From Acidimicrobiales bacterium (GTDB taxonomy: Bacteria > Actinomycetota > Acidimicrobiia > Acidimicrobiales > Aldehydirespiratoraceae): 34,964 nucleotides of DNA. This document shows positions 21,942 to 31,412 of this stretch, piece by piece. Below the pieces are notes generated by a model, which saw nothing but the letters and a program-made list of their open reading frames with translations, searched no databases and was not told the origin of the DNA. The position numbers and the translations under genes were made by a program. Location of the stretch: assembly GCA_022425325.1 (NCBI GenBank), contig JAKMFW010000063.1:1-34964 (forward strand), given 5' to 3'. The stretch's first letter is position 1. Every line of letters starts with the position of its first letter.

Positions 21942-23987
21942 ATGCCTCCAGTGACGGTTCCCTCGGCGAAGAACCCGTTTCGGGTCGATGCTGAGTTCGT
22001 GCCGGCCGGCGATCAGCCGGCTGCGATCGAGGCACTCTCGTCGGGCATCGATGCGGGCGATCGTTTTCAGACGCTGTTGGGCATCACCGGCTCGGGCAAG
22101 AGCGCCACGATCGCCTGGACCATCGAGCAGGTGCAGCGACCAACCCTCGTGCTCGCGCCCAACAAATCGCTTGCTGCGCAGCTCGCCAACGAGCTCAAGG
22201 AGTTCTTCTCCGACAATCGAGTCGAGTACTTCGTCTCCTATTACGACTACTACCAGCCCGAGGCGTACATGCCCTCGAGCGACACCTACATCGAGAAGGA
22301 CTCGTCGGTGAACGACGAGATCGACCGGCTTCGCCACTCGGCCACCTCATCGCTGCTCACCCGCCGCGACACGATCGTGGTCGCGTCGGTGTCGGCGATC
22401 TACGGCCTCGGCTCGCCGGAGGAATACGAGACCCAGCTGCTCGTGGTGCGCACCGGCGAAGAGCACGACCAACGTTCGATCCTCAAACGCCTCGTCGAGC
22501 TCCAGTACGAGCGCAACGACATGAATCTCGTACGCGGCAAGTTCCGGGTGCGAGGCGACACGATCGAGGTTCACCCCGCCTACGACGAGACGGCCGTCCG
22601 CATCGAACTATTCGGCGACGAAATCGAGCAGATCACCGTGGTCGACCCCTTGACGGGGGAGCGGCTCGAAACGCTCGAGGAGCTCGTGATCTTTCCTGCG
22701 ACGCACTACGCCACGAGCGAACAGCGGATGCAGGCCGCGATCGAGCGGATCCAATCGGAGCTGCAGACACAGCTGGCTGCCTTCGAGAAAGACGGCAAGC
22801 TGCTTGAGGCTCAACGCCTTCGCATGCGCACCGAGTACGACCTCGAGATGATGCAGGAGGTCGGTTACTGCAACGGCATCGAGAACTACTCGGGTCCAAT
22901 CGACGGACGCGCCTACGGCGAGCCGCCGTATACCCTGCTCGACTACTTCCCTGAGGATTGGCTTCTTGTGATCGACGAGAGCCATGTCGCCGTGCCGCAG
23001 TTGCACGGCCAGTACGAGGGCGACCGGTCCCGAAAGTCGACACTGATCGAGCATGGGTTCCGGCTGCCGTCGGCGGCCGACAACCGCCCGCTGACCTTCG
23101 AGGAGGTCATGGAGCGCCTCAACCAGGTCGTCTTCCTTTCGGCGACACCGGGAGATTACGAGCTACAGGTCTCGAGCCAGGTCGTCGAGCAGATCGTGCG
23201 CCCCACCGGGCTCATCGACCCCGAGGTCGTCGTGAAGCCGACGAAGGGTCAGATCGACGACCTGCACGAACTCATCAAGGGTCGCGTCGAGAAGGACGAA
23301 CGGGTTCTCGTCACCACCCTCACGAAGAAGATGGCCGAGGACCTCACTGAGTACCTCCTCGAACTCGGCATTCGAGTGCGGTATCTCCACAGCGAGGTCG
23401 ACACGATCCAACGCATCGAGATCCTCCGCGATCTGCGGCTCGGCGAGTTCGACGTGCTCGTCGGCATCAATCTCCTTCGCGAGGGCCTCGACCTTCCCGA
23501 GGTGTCGCTCGTCGCCATCCTCGACGCCGACAAGGAAGGGTTCCTCCGCAGCGAGACGTCGCTGATCCAGATGATCGGTCGTGCTGCCCGAAACGTGGCC
23601 GGCGAGGTCGTGATGTATGCCGACCAGATGACCGATTCCATGCAGCGGGCGATCAGTGAGACGATGCGGCGCCGTGGGCTGCAACAGCGGTACAACGAAG
23701 AGCACGGCATCAACCCGCAGTCGGTCCGAAAGGAGATCACCGACATCCTGTCGATGATCCGGCCGGCCGAGGAGCGGGCGCCGGTTCCCGAGAAATTGTC
23801 CGAGCTCAGTGATCGTCGTCGCGCGACCGACGATCTCAGCGACCTGCCCGAGGACGAGTTGGAGCGTTTGATCCGCAATCTCGAGCAGGAGATGCGCGAC
23901 GCCGCAGTCGACCTTCGTTTCGAATACGCCGCCCGCCTCCGCGATGAGGTGAAGGACTTGAAGCGAGAGCTTCGGGAGATGCGCTAG
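21942..23987 (+). CDS. uvrB: UvrABC excision nuclease subunit B
   Basis: This 681-residue helicase-like protein holds the damaged strand during nucleotide excision repair. It has the Walker A GITGSGKS (47-54), the damage-verifying beta-hairpin region [20 protein letters not shown] (Walker B), the helicase motif VFLSATPG and QMIGRAARN (motif VI). A C-terminal UVR motif ([24 protein letters not shown]) contacts UvrC. It has normal length and no missing motif. UvrA hands DNA to it and UvrC cuts; all three genes lie within this window. Confidence 0.97.
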   Translation: MPPVTVPSAKNPFRVDAEFVPAGDQPAAIEALSSGIDAGDRFQTLLGITGSGKSATIAWTIEQVQRPTLVLAPNKSLAAQLANELKEFFSDNRVEYFVSYYDYYQPEAYMPSSDTYIEKDSSVNDEIDRLRHSATSSLLTRRDTIVVASVSAIYGLGSPEEYETQLLVVRTGEEHDQRSILKRLVELQYERNDMNLVRGKFRVRGDTIEVHPAYDETAVRIELFGDEIEQITVVDPLTGERLETLEELVIFPATHYATSEQRMQAAIERIQSELQTQLAAFEKDGKLLEAQRLRMRTEYDLEMMQEVGYCNGIENYSGPIDGRAYGEPPYTLLDYFPEDWLLVIDESHVAVPQLHGQYEGDRSRKSTLIEHGFRLPSAADNRPLTFEEVMERLNQVVFLSATPGDYELQVSSQVVEQIVRPTGLIDPEVVVKPTKGQIDDLHELIKGRVEKDERVLVTTLTKKMAEDLTEYLLELGIRVRYLHSEVDTIQRIEILRDLRLGEFDVLVGINLLREGLDLPEVSLVAILDADKEGFLRSETSLIQMIGRAARNVAGEVVMYADQMTDSMQRAISETMRRRGLQQRYNEEHGINPQSVRKEITDILSMIRPAEERAPVPEKLSELSDRRRATDDLSDLPEDELERLIRNLEQEMRDAAVDLRFEYAARLRDEVKDLKRELREMR

Positions 23988-24039
23988 CTCCTTCGCCCGT
24001 GGCATCTCGGGCTGATCCGGATCGTCGGATTTCTGCCCC

Positions 24040-24057
24040 GCCGAACAAGCGTTCGGC
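24040..24057 (+). promoter_or_regulatory. LexA/SOS box upstream of uvrA
   Basis: GCCGAACAAGCGTTCGGC contains GAACNNNNGTTC, the actinobacterial/Gram-positive LexA consensus, within a perfect seven-plus-seven inverted repeat. It ends 14 bases before the uvrA -10, over the -35 position, where LexA would block RNA polymerase. Confidence 0.75.
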
Positions 24058-24071
24058 AGCCGCTGCACCGC

Positions 24072-24077
24072 TAGAGT
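24072..24077 (+). promoter_or_regulatory. -10 hexamer of uvrA
   Basis: TAGAGT ends six bases before the GTG start, directly downstream of the SOS box. Confidence 0.55.
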
Positions 24078-24083
24078 GCGGCG

Positions 24084-26921
24084 GTGGCCGATCGTCTCGT
24101 CATCCAAGGCGCCCGTGAACACAATCTCCGCGAGGTCGATCTTGACTTGCCGCGCGACAAGCTCATCGTGTTCACCGGTCTGTCCGGGTCGGGCAAGTCG
24201 AGCCTTGCGTTCGACACGATCTATGCCGAGGGGCAGCGTCGGTACGTCGAGTCATTGAGCGCCTACGCCCGCCAGTTCCTGGGGCAGATGGACAAGCCCG
24301 ATGTCGATTTCATCGAAGGGCTTTCCCCGGCGATCTCGATCGACCAGAAGTCCGCAAGCCGCAACCCTCGGTCGACGGTCGGCACCGTCACCGAGGTCTA
24401 CGACTATCTGCGCCTCCTGTTCGCTCGCATCGGTATCCCGCACGATCCCGAGACGGGTGAAGCGCTGGTGCGCCAGACACCTCAGCAGATCGTCGACAAG
24501 ATCTTGGCGATGGAGGAAGGGCTGAGATTCCAGGTCCTCGCTCCGGTCGTGAAGGGCCGAAAGGGAACCTACGACACTCTGCTTGCCGACTTCGCCGGCC
24601 AGGGGTTCGTCCGAGCCATCGTCGACGGGGAGCTCATCGATCTCAACGAGGAGTACGAACTCGAGCTCGAGCGCTATGAGACGCACGACATTTCCGTTGT
24701 CGTCGACCGTCTCGTCCTGCGCGAAGGGATCGAGCGCCGGCTCACCGACTCGATCGAGACGGCGCTCAACCTCACGGGTGGCATCGCCGAACTCCAGATC
24801 GTCCCGAAGGAGGGTGAGTCCGAGACGATCGTCTTCAGTCAACACCTGTCGCGCCCGAGCGACGGCAAGTCGTTCGACGAGCTCGCCCCCAGGAATTTCT
24901 CGTTCAATTCGCCCTACGGCGCCTGCTCGCATTGCGATGGCCTCGGTACCGTGTTCGAGGTCGATGCTCGACTCGTGATCCCCGACCAGGAGCAGACCAT
25001 TGCGGGTGGCGCGATCCAGCCGTGGGCTGGTGGTCGTAGCCGCTACTTCTCGCGGCTGGTCGAATCGATCTGCGAGCTCTACGAGATTCCCCAGGATCTG
25101 CCGTGGGAGGACCTCTCCAAGAAGCAACGCGAGCTCCTTCTGCACGGCAAGGGCGTGAAGGGACGCGTGCAGGTCCGCTACAAGAATCGGTACGGCCGCA
25201 CGCGCACCTACCAGGCGCGTTACGAGGGCGTGATCCCGTATCTGATGCGGCGCCACGACGAGGCCGAGAGCGACGCCACCCGAGAGCAGATCGAGGGCTA
25301 CATGCGTCAGGTGCCGTGTCAGGTCTGCAGCGGTGCTCGGCTCAACCCGCTCTCGCTTGCGGTCACGATCGACGGGCACAACATCAGCGATCTCTGTTCG
25401 ATGTCGATCGCCGATGCGGCAAAGACGCTCGGCGAGCTCGAACTCAACGACCGCGATGCGATCATCGCTGAACAGGTCCTCAAGGAGATCAACGCCCGCC
25501 TCGGCTTTCTCCTCGATGTCGGGCTCGATTATCTGTCGATGTCGCGCAACGCCGCGACCCTCGCCGGCGGTGAAGCCCAGCGCATCCGGCTTGCGTCGCA
25601 GGTGGGTTCTGGTCTGGTCGGCGTGCTGTACGTCCTCGACGAGCCCTCGATCGGCCTGCATCAGCGCGACAACCAGCGGCTCATCGAGACGCTCGTGCGA
25701 ATGCGTGATCTCGGCAACACCGTGCTGGTCGTCGAGCACGACGAGGACACGATGAAGGTCGCCGATCACATCGTCGACATCGGCCCGGGCGCCGGCGAGC
25801 ACGGCGGAACCATCGTGCACAGCGGCACCTACAAGCAGCTGCTCAAGAACAAGGAATCCATCACTGGCCAGTACCTGTCCGGGAAACGCTCCATCCCGGT
25901 ACCCGGTACTCGTCGTCCCGGGAACGGCGACGTCGTCACGGTTGTGGGTGCCGAGGAGAACAATCTGCAGGACGTCAGCGTCGAGTTCCCGCTCGGGAAG
26001 TTCGTCTGTGTCACGGGCGTGTCCGGTTCCGGAAAGTCGACCCTTGTCAACGAGATCCTGCTGCGCTCGCTGATGCAGCGCATCTACACCTCGAAGGTGC
26101 CACCCGGCCTCCACAAGCGCATCGAGGGCATGGAGCAACTCGACAAGGTCATCGCCATCGACCAGTCGCCGATTGGGCGGACCCCTCGTTCGAACCCTGC
26201 CACCTACACGGGGGTCTTCGACCACATCCGCAAGCTGTTCGCCCAGACCAACGAGGCCAACATTCGCGGCTACCAGCCGGGTCGGTTCAGCTTCAACGTG
26301 AAGGGCGGGCGCTGCGAGGCCTGCCAGGGCGATGGCACGATCAAGATCGAGATGCACTTCCTCCCGGATGTCTATGTTCCGTGCGAGGTGTGCAAGGGCA
26401 AGCGGTACAACCGCGACACGCTCGAAATCACCTTCAAGGGCAAGAACATCGCCGAAGTGCTGGCCATGCCGATCGAGGAAGCACTTGAGTTCTTCTCCAA
26501 CCAGCCACCCATTGCCCGCCATATGCAGACGCTGGTCGATGTCGGCCTCGGGTATGTCCGCCTCGGTCAGTCGGCTCCGACACTGTCGGGTGGCGAGGCC
26601 CAGCGGGTGAAGCTGGCATCCGAGCTGGCGAAGCGTTCCACCGGCCACACGATCTACATCCTCGACGAGCCCACCACAGGCCTGCATTTCGAGGACATTC
26701 GCAAGCTGCTCGGCGTGCTCGGGCGTCTGGTCGATCAGGGCAATTCGGTGCTGGTGATCGAGCACAACCTCGACGTGATCAAGACGGCCGACTGGTTGAT
26801 CGATCTCGGCCCCGAGGGTGGTTCCGGAGGCGGGACGATCGTCGCCGAGGGCACGCCCGAGGCCGTGGCGCAGATCTCCGAGAGCTACACCGGCCGCTTC
26901 CTGGCACCGTTGCTCGACTGA
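24084..26921 (+). CDS. uvrA: UvrABC excision nuclease subunit A
   Basis: This 945-residue ABC-type ATPase detects helix-distorting lesions and loads UvrB. It has two P-loops, GLSGSGKS (32-39) and GVSGSGKS (about 645-652), and two LSGGE-like signatures ([14 protein letters not shown] and [14 protein letters not shown]). The zinc modules are CSHCDGLG with [10 protein letters not shown] and, in the second half, CEACQGDGT with CEVCKGKRY. The GTG start is fixed by the -10 box six bases before it and gives the family-standard [14 protein letters not shown]. The LexA box makes it the SOS-controlled member of the uvr genes here. A weak CCCCG/CGGGG stem at 26943-26962 follows. Confidence 0.97.
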   Translation: MADRLVIQGAREHNLREVDLDLPRDKLIVFTGLSGSGKSSLAFDTIYAEGQRRYVESLSAYARQFLGQMDKPDVDFIEGLSPAISIDQKSASRNPRSTVGTVTEVYDYLRLLFARIGIPHDPETGEALVRQTPQQIVDKILAMEEGLRFQVLAPVVKGRKGTYDTLLADFAGQGFVRAIVDGELIDLNEEYELELERYETHDISVVVDRLVLREGIERRLTDSIETALNLTGGIAELQIVPKEGESETIVFSQHLSRPSDGKSFDELAPRNFSFNSPYGACSHCDGLGTVFEVDARLVIPDQEQTIAGGAIQPWAGGRSRYFSRLVESICELYEIPQDLPWEDLSKKQRELLLHGKGVKGRVQVRYKNRYGRTRTYQARYEGVIPYLMRRHDEAESDATREQIEGYMRQVPCQVCSGARLNPLSLAVTIDGHNISDLCSMSIADAAKTLGELELNDRDAIIAEQVLKEINARLGFLLDVGLDYLSMSRNAATLAGGEAQRIRLASQVGSGLVGVLYVLDEPSIGLHQRDNQRLIETLVRMRDLGNTVLVVEHDEDTMKVADHIVDIGPGAGEHGGTIVHSGTYKQLLKNKESITGQYLSGKRSIPVPGTRRPGNGDVVTVVGAEENNLQDVSVEFPLGKFVCVTGVSGSGKSTLVNEILLRSLMQRIYTSKVPPGLHKRIEGMEQLDKVIAIDQSPIGRTPRSNPATYTGVFDHIRKLFAQTNEANIRGYQPGRFSFNVKGGRCEACQGDGTIKIEMHFLPDVYVPCEVCKGKRYNRDTLEITFKGKNIAEVLAMPIEEALEFFSNQPPIARHMQTLVDVGLGYVRLGQSAPTLSGGEAQRVKLASELAKRSTGHTIYILDEPTTGLHFEDIRKLLGVLGRLVDQGNSVLVIEHNLDVIKTADWLIDLGPEGGSGGGTIVAEGTPEAVAQISESYTGRFLAPLLD

Positions 26922-26973
26922 CCCCGTCGGTGAGGAGGCGGTCCCCGTCGGGCTGGTCGGGGCACCCTCGCTC

Positions 26974-26979
26974 TAGTCT
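26974..26979 (+). promoter_or_regulatory. -10 hexamer of uvrC
   Basis: TAGTCT ends eight bases before the ATG at 26988. Confidence 0.45.
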
Positions 26980-26987
26980 CGGAGGTG

Positions 26988-28853
26988 ATGGTGCAGCGAC
27001 CGCCGGCCGGGACGATCCCCGATACCCCTGGCTCGTATCAATTCAAAGACGCCGAGGGGCGAGTGATCTACGTCGGCAAGGCGAAGAGCCTGCGGTCGCG
27101 CCTCTCCAACTACTTCCAGAATCCGCGCAACCTCCATACCCGCACCCGGCAGATGGTCGAGACCGCCGAGACGGTGGAGTGGATGCAGGTCGGCAACGAG
27201 GTCGAGGCGTTGATGCTGGAGTACACCCTCATCCAGCGTCATAAGCCGCGATTCAACGTCCGCTACATGGACGATAAGTCGTATCCGTTCCTGGCCGTCA
27301 CCACCCTCGACGACTGGCCCCGGGCGATGGTGATGCGGGGCAAGCGCAAGAAGGGCAATCGCTATTTCGGCCCCTACGGCCAGGCGTACGCCATCCGCGA
27401 CACCCTCGATCTGCTGCTGCGCACGTTCCCGATTCGAACCTGCACCGACAACAAGTTCCGGGATCACGAGCGGCTGGGAAAGCCGTGCCTGCTGTTCCAC
27501 ATCGAGAAGTGCGCAGGCCCGTGCGTCGGTGAGATCCAGAAGGACGCCTACGACGAGCTGGTCGCAGAGCTGGTGCGCTTCCTCGAAGGCGACACCGATG
27601 AGGTTGTCGCCGAACTCGAGCGACAGATGGAGCAGGCCTCAGAGGACCTCGAGTTCGAGCTCGCCGCTCATCTCCGCGATCGTCTGTCGGCCGTCCGCAA
27701 GGCCATCGAGAAGCAGCAGATGGTGTTCCCGAAGAACGAGGACGCCGATGTCATCGGGATCCACGACGATGAACTCGAAGCGGCCGTGCAGGTGTTCTTC
27801 GTCCGAAAGGGCCGGGTCATGGGACGTCGCGGTTTCGTCGTCGACAAGGCTGAGGAACTCGATCGGCCGGAGCTCGTGAGTCGGGTGCTCGAGCGGCTGT
27901 ACTTCGACGACAACCCCATCGGTTGGCCGAAGGAGGTGCTCGTCCCCGAACTACCGGCGGATCCTGCGCTGTACGAGGAGTGGTTGACGGAGCTGCGGGA
28001 GAGCAAGGTCACCATCCGGGTTCCGCAGCGAGGCGACAAGCGCAAGCTCCATGCGACGGTCACGCAGAATGCGGAGGAGAGCTTCACTCGGCATCGGCTC
28101 AAGCGCAGCAGCGATCACAACAGTCGTGCTCGTGCGCTCAACGAGTTGCAGGAGTATCTCGACCTTCCCCATGCCCCGCTGCGGATCGAGTGCTACGACA
28201 TGAGCCATATCCAGGGCACCGACTATGTCGGCTCGATGGTGGTGGTAGAGGACGGTCTCCCCAAGAAATCGGAGTACCGGCGCTTCAAGATCAAGACGGT
28301 CGACGGCAACGATGACTTCGCTGCGATGGAAGAGGTACTCACCCGCCGATTCACGGCCTATCTCGCCGATCGTGAACGGCCGGTCGAGGAGCGTGATGGC
28401 AAGTTCGCCTATCCGCCGCAGCTTTTGGTGGTCGATGGCGGCAAGGGGCAGCTCACATCGGCAGCGCGGGTTCTCGATGAGCTGGGGCTTCGCGAGGAGA
28501 TCCCCGTGATCTCGCTGGCAAAGCAGTTCGAGGAGGTGTTCGTTCCCGGGCAGAGCGAATCGATCCGGCTTCCTCGCCAGTCAGAGGCGCTCTTCATGCT
28601 TCAGCGGATCCGCGATGAGAGCCACCGATTCGCCATTACCTTCCATCGTCAGCTGCGCGACAAACGGATGACGAAGTCGGCACTCGACGGGATCCCTGGG
28701 CTTGGTCCGACTCGCAAGAAGCGCCTTACCAAGGAGCTCGGCGGCGTCAATGCGGTGAAGCGGGCCGATCTGGAGACGCTCAAAGCGCTGTCCTGGCTTC
28801 CTGATGAGGTGGCGGAGAACGTTTTTCGGGCGCTCCATCGCCCGGGCGGGTGA
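26988..28853 (+). CDS. uvrC: UvrABC excision nuclease subunit C
   Basis: This 621-residue dual nuclease makes the 3' and 5' incisions. The GIY-YIG domain spans about 9-90 (GSYQFKD, VIYVGKAKSLRSRL). CGPC-like cysteines are present as KCAGPCVG. A UVR motif lies at about 215-235 (DLEFELAAHLRDRLSAV), the RNase H-like endonuclease domain contains ECYDMSHIQG and VDGGKGQL, and paired helix-hairpin-helix motifs (IPGLGPTRKKRL, GVNAVKRA) end the protein. The ATG at 26988 is preferred; GTG codons three bases either side are alternatives. It sits next to uvrA and begins the conserved uvrC-rapZ-yvcK block. Confidence 0.96.
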   Translation: MVQRPPAGTIPDTPGSYQFKDAEGRVIYVGKAKSLRSRLSNYFQNPRNLHTRTRQMVETAETVEWMQVGNEVEALMLEYTLIQRHKPRFNVRYMDDKSYPFLAVTTLDDWPRAMVMRGKRKKGNRYFGPYGQAYAIRDTLDLLLRTFPIRTCTDNKFRDHERLGKPCLLFHIEKCAGPCVGEIQKDAYDELVAELVRFLEGDTDEVVAELERQMEQASEDLEFELAAHLRDRLSAVRKAIEKQQMVFPKNEDADVIGIHDDELEAAVQVFFVRKGRVMGRRGFVVDKAEELDRPELVSRVLERLYFDDNPIGWPKEVLVPELPADPALYEEWLTELRESKVTIRVPQRGDKRKLHATVTQNAEESFTRHRLKRSSDHNSRARALNELQEYLDLPHAPLRIECYDMSHIQGTDYVGSMVVVEDGLPKKSEYRRFKIKTVDGNDDFAAMEEVLTRRFTAYLADRERPVEERDGKFAYPPQLLVVDGGKGQLTSAARVLDELGLREEIPVISLAKQFEEVFVPGQSESIRLPRQSEALFMLQRIRDESHRFAITFHRQLRDKRMTKSALDGIPGLGPTRKKRLTKELGGVNAVKRADLETLKALSWLPDEVAENVFRALHRPGG

Positions 28854-28876
28854 CACCCTCAGCGGGCTGAGTCAGG

Positions 28877-28882
28877 CATGCT
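28877..28882 (+). promoter_or_regulatory. Weak -10-like hexamer before the uvrC-downstream methyltransferase
   Basis: CATGCT ends seven bases before the ATG at 28890. It departs from TANNNT at the first base, so it is a weak candidate. Confidence 0.3.
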
Positions 28883-28889
28883 TTGCTTG

Positions 28890-29642
28890 ATGAACCAGCC
28901 GCTCTGGGACCAACACGCCGACTGGTGGCAACGCGAGTTCACCGACGGCGTCGATCCCGAATATGTCGAACAGATCATTCCGCTTGCGCTCGAGTTCACC
29001 GATGGCTTCGAGCGGGTGCTCGACGTTGGCACGGGAGAAGGGCAGCTCGCCCGGGCGGTGATGGGAGCAGGCGGCGGGTTTGCGGTCGGCCTCGACCCGA
29101 CGTGGAGCCAGGTCGAGGTCGGGCGTGACCGGGCTGGCGGGCCGGTGTACGCGCAGTCGGGGTGCGAGGCCTTGCCGATTGCCGATGGCAGTGTCGACGC
29201 CGTCGTGGTGTGTCTCGTCTTCGAACACGTCGATGACGTGGCGTCGGCGTTTGCCGAGATCGCTCGAGTTTTGCGTCCCGGTGGCCGCTTTGTGTTCTTT
29301 CTCAATCACCCGCTGTTGCAGACACCCGACAGTGGGATGATCGTCGACCATATGATCGAACCCCCCGAGACGTATTGGCGGATCGGGCCGTATCTGCGAG
29401 AGGCGGTCACGGTCGAGGAGGTACAAAAAGACGTGTTCGTGCGCTTTGTCCACCGGCCGCTCAGCCACTACGTGAACGGTCTGATCGACGCTGGTCTCGT
29501 GCTGCGGGAGATGCGCGAGCCGGCCCCGCCGCCGGGTTTCATCGCCAAGGCGGGGGAGTACGAGCATGAGGTGGTCCGCACCACACCTCGGCTGTTGACT
29601 CTCGTCGCCGACAAGCCTGAGACTGGATCGGAGGGGACGTGA
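28890..29642 (+). CDS. SAM-dependent methyltransferase (Methyltransf_11 type)
   Basis: This 250-residue class I methyltransferase has the SAM motif VLDVGTGEGQLARAV (about 44-58), AVGLDPTWSQVEVG, the motif IV-like AVVVCLVFEHVDD and RVLRPGGRFVFFLNHP. The N-terminal NQPLWDQHADWWQREFTDGVDPEY is characteristic of actinobacterial homologues found between uvrC and rapZ. The substrate is unknown. An upstream ATG at 28878 would add four residues. The stop overlaps the rapZ GTG start by four bases (GTGA), so it is translationally coupled to rapZ and yvcK, pointing to a role in the same cell-envelope or carbon-control unit. That role is inferred. Confidence 0.88.
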   Translation: MNQPLWDQHADWWQREFTDGVDPEYVEQIIPLALEFTDGFERVLDVGTGEGQLARAVMGAGGGFAVGLDPTWSQVEVGRDRAGGPVYAQSGCEALPIADGSVDAVVVCLVFEHVDDVASAFAEIARVLRPGGRFVFFLNHPLLQTPDSGMIVDHMIEPPETYWRIGPYLREAVTVEEVQKDVFVRFVHRPLSHYVNGLIDAGLVLREMREPAPPPGFIAKAGEYEHEVVRTTPRLLTLVADKPETGSEGT

Positions 29643-30496
29643 GCGAAGTCGTCGTTGTCGCCGGGATGTCCGGTGCCGGTCGCTCGACGGCCGGAAACAA
29701 CCTCGAGGATCTCGGCTGGTTCGTCATGGACAACCTTCCGCCGGCGCTCATCCCGAAGGTTGCTGAACTCGCCGATGGATCCGGGACGACCGGTGATCGC
29801 TTGGCGTTGGTCGTCGGCACGGGCCGGCAGCACGAGGTCGTCGTTCCGCTGATCGGTGATCTGCGTCAGCAGGTCGAACGCCTTCAGCTGGTTTTCCTCG
29901 ATGCGTCGACCGAAATTCTCGTGCGTCGCTACGAATCGAGCCGGCGTCGTCACCCGTTCGAGGACGTCATGTCCGGCACCCTCACGGAGGTGATCGAGGC
30001 GGAACGCCAGGCGCTCGAGCCCCTGCGAGCCGAGGCCGACCTTGTCATCGACACCACGGATCTCAACGTCCATCAGTTGCGCTCTCGAATGGAGGAGGCG
30101 TTCTCCGCTGGCGGGTCGGAGACGGCGATGCGAACGACGGTGACCTCGTTCGGCTACAAGCACGGCATCCCGCTTGATGTTGACCTGGTTTTCGATTGCC
30201 GCTTTTTGCCGAACCCGCATTGGGTCGAGGAGTTGCAGCCGCAGACGGGGCTCGACGAGGCCGTTGCCGACTATGTGTTGGAGCAACCGGTCACGGGTGC
30301 GTTCCTGGCGCGCCTCGAACGATTGCTGGCACTGATCCTTCCGTTCTATGTGCAGGAGGGGAAGTCGTACCTGACCGTTGCATTCGGTTGCACTGGTGGT
30401 CGTCATCGGTCGGTCGCAATCGCGGAAAAGGTGGCGGAGGCGCTCGACAAGCTCGGGCATGCGCCGGCGATCGTTCACCGGGACATCGACAAGTGA
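29639..30496 (+). CDS. rapZ: RNase adapter/nucleotide-binding protein RapZ (YvcJ)
   Basis: This 285-residue P-loop protein of the RapZ/YvcJ family has Walker A GMSGAGRS (9-16) followed by LEDLGWFVMDNLPPALIPK, and a conserved ELVLDTT-like strand (ADLVIDTTDLN). The C-terminal domain contains TVAFGCTGGRHRSVAIAE, the phosphate- or metabolite-binding block. In E. coli RapZ tunes glucosamine-6-phosphate synthase by targeting a small RNA; the role in actinobacteria is unclear. GTG start and GTGA overlaps on both sides bind it to the methyltransferase and yvcK. Confidence 0.96.
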   Translation: MSEVVVVAGMSGAGRSTAGNNLEDLGWFVMDNLPPALIPKVAELADGSGTTGDRLALVVGTGRQHEVVVPLIGDLRQQVERLQLVFLDASTEILVRRYESSRRRHPFEDVMSGTLTEVIEAERQALEPLRAEADLVIDTTDLNVHQLRSRMEEAFSAGGSETAMRTTVTSFGYKHGIPLDVDLVFDCRFLPNPHWVEELQPQTGLDEAVADYVLEQPVTGAFLARLERLLALILPFYVQEGKSYLTVAFGCTGGRHRSVAIAEKVAEALDKLGHAPAIVHRDIDK

Positions 30497-31350
30497 CGGC
30501 TCCGTCGGTCGTCGCGATCGGGGGTGGGCACGGCCTGTCGACCGTGCTCGAGGCGATGGTCGACCGCGCTTCGTCGCTGGTCGGCGTGGTCTCCGTCGCC
30601 GATGACGGTGGTTCGTCGGGCCGGATCCGCCGAGACCTCGACATCGTCGCTCCTGGGGACATGCGCCGCTGTCTGGCCGCGTTGACCCCCGAGGGGTTGA
30701 TGCGGGATGCGTTGGAGCACCGGTTCGAGAGCGGGGTGCTCGCCGGCCATCCCGCCGGCAATGTCGTCTTGGCGGCGATGCTGGAACTGGAATCCGACCC
30801 CGTCGTGGTCATGGACTCCCTGGTCGAGATGGTCGGCGCTCGTGGGCGAGTGCTGCCTGCGACATCGGTAGCCGTCGACCTCGTCGCCACCACCGAGCGG
30901 GGCACCGTAAAAGGCCAGGTCGCAATCAGCGAGAGCGGAGCGATCCGCAGCCTGCGGTTCTCGCCGACAGATCCCGAGGTGCCGGCTGCGGTGAGCGAGG
31001 CAATCGTTGAGGCCGATCTGATCGTTCTGGGTCCTGGTTCGCTCTACTCGAGTGTGCTCGCTCCGGTTGTGCCAGGTGTGGCCGCTGCGCTTCACCGTCG
31101 CTCGGGCGTGCTTGCCTATGTTGCAAACCTCTCTGCCGAGCCTGGCGAGACCGACGGTTACGACCTCGACGACCACGTCGACGCGGTGGAACGACACGGC
31201 ATCAGCCCGGATGTGGTGCTCGTGGATACAAACGCTTACATACCGGGCCGGTATCAGGATAGAATCCGGACCGACGAGCTCGTTGGAGCGCTCCAATCCA
31301 CCCACGATCCTCATCGGCTCGCGGCGGCGCTCTTCGACCTCGTCTCGTAA
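30493..31350 (+). CDS. yvcK: YvcK/CofD-like gluconeogenesis factor
   Basis: This 285-residue protein has the CofD-like fold with a nucleotide-sugar site. It opens with VVAIGGGHGLSTVLEAM, then SVADDGGSSGRIRRD, GDMRRCLAAL, AGNVVLAAMLEL and LGPGSLYSSVLAP, all family blocks. YvcK/CuvA is needed for envelope synthesis and growth on gluconeogenic carbon and binds UDP-sugars. Members are about 310-330 residues, so this one is compact. The end of the gene uses ATA (31240) and AGA (31261) codons, rare for this GC-rich sequence, exactly where a promoter and operator-like palindromes for gap appear. whiA, its usual next gene, is absent here. Confidence 0.94.
   Translation: MTAPSVVAIGGGHGLSTVLEAMVDRASSLVGVVSVADDGGSSGRIRRDLDIVAPGDMRRCLAALTPEGLMRDALEHRFESGVLAGHPAGNVVLAAMLELESDPVVVMDSLVEMVGARGRVLPATSVAVDLVATTERGTVKGQVAISESGAIRSLRFSPTDPEVPAAVSEAIVEADLIVLGPGSLYSSVLAPVVPGVAAALHRRSGVLAYVANLSAEPGETDGYDLDDHVDAVERHGISPDVVLVDTNAYIPGRYQDRIRTDELVGALQSTHDPHRLAAALFDLVS
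31236..31265 (+). promoter_or_regulatory. Candidate promoter of gap-pgk-tpiA inside yvcK
   Basis: TTACAT (31236-31241) and TAGAAT (31260-31265) are separated by 18 bases, the best -35/-10 pair in the window. Between them is a perfect 15-base inverted repeat, ATACCGGGCCGGTAT (31240-31254). The predicted leader to the gap GTG is about 140 bases. Confidence 0.55.
31283..31296 (+). promoter_or_regulatory. LacI-family-type operator near the gap transcription start
   Basis: TTGGAGCGCTCCAA is a perfect 14-base palindrome about 12 bases after the predicted start of transcription. It differs from the TGGGAGCGCTCCCA operator of CelR/CebR cellulose regulators (LacI family) only at positions 2 and 13. 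Confidence 0.55.
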
Positions 31351-31412
31351 CCCCCCGCCGTTCGCCAACGTCGTCGGACGACACCTCGTTTGCCATCCAT
31401 AGAGGAGTCCTC

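Noticed and set aside
24252-26765. Open frame of 837 codons antisense to uvrA
   Set aside because: Same shadow effect; no recognisable domain, and uvrA occupies the strand without interruption.
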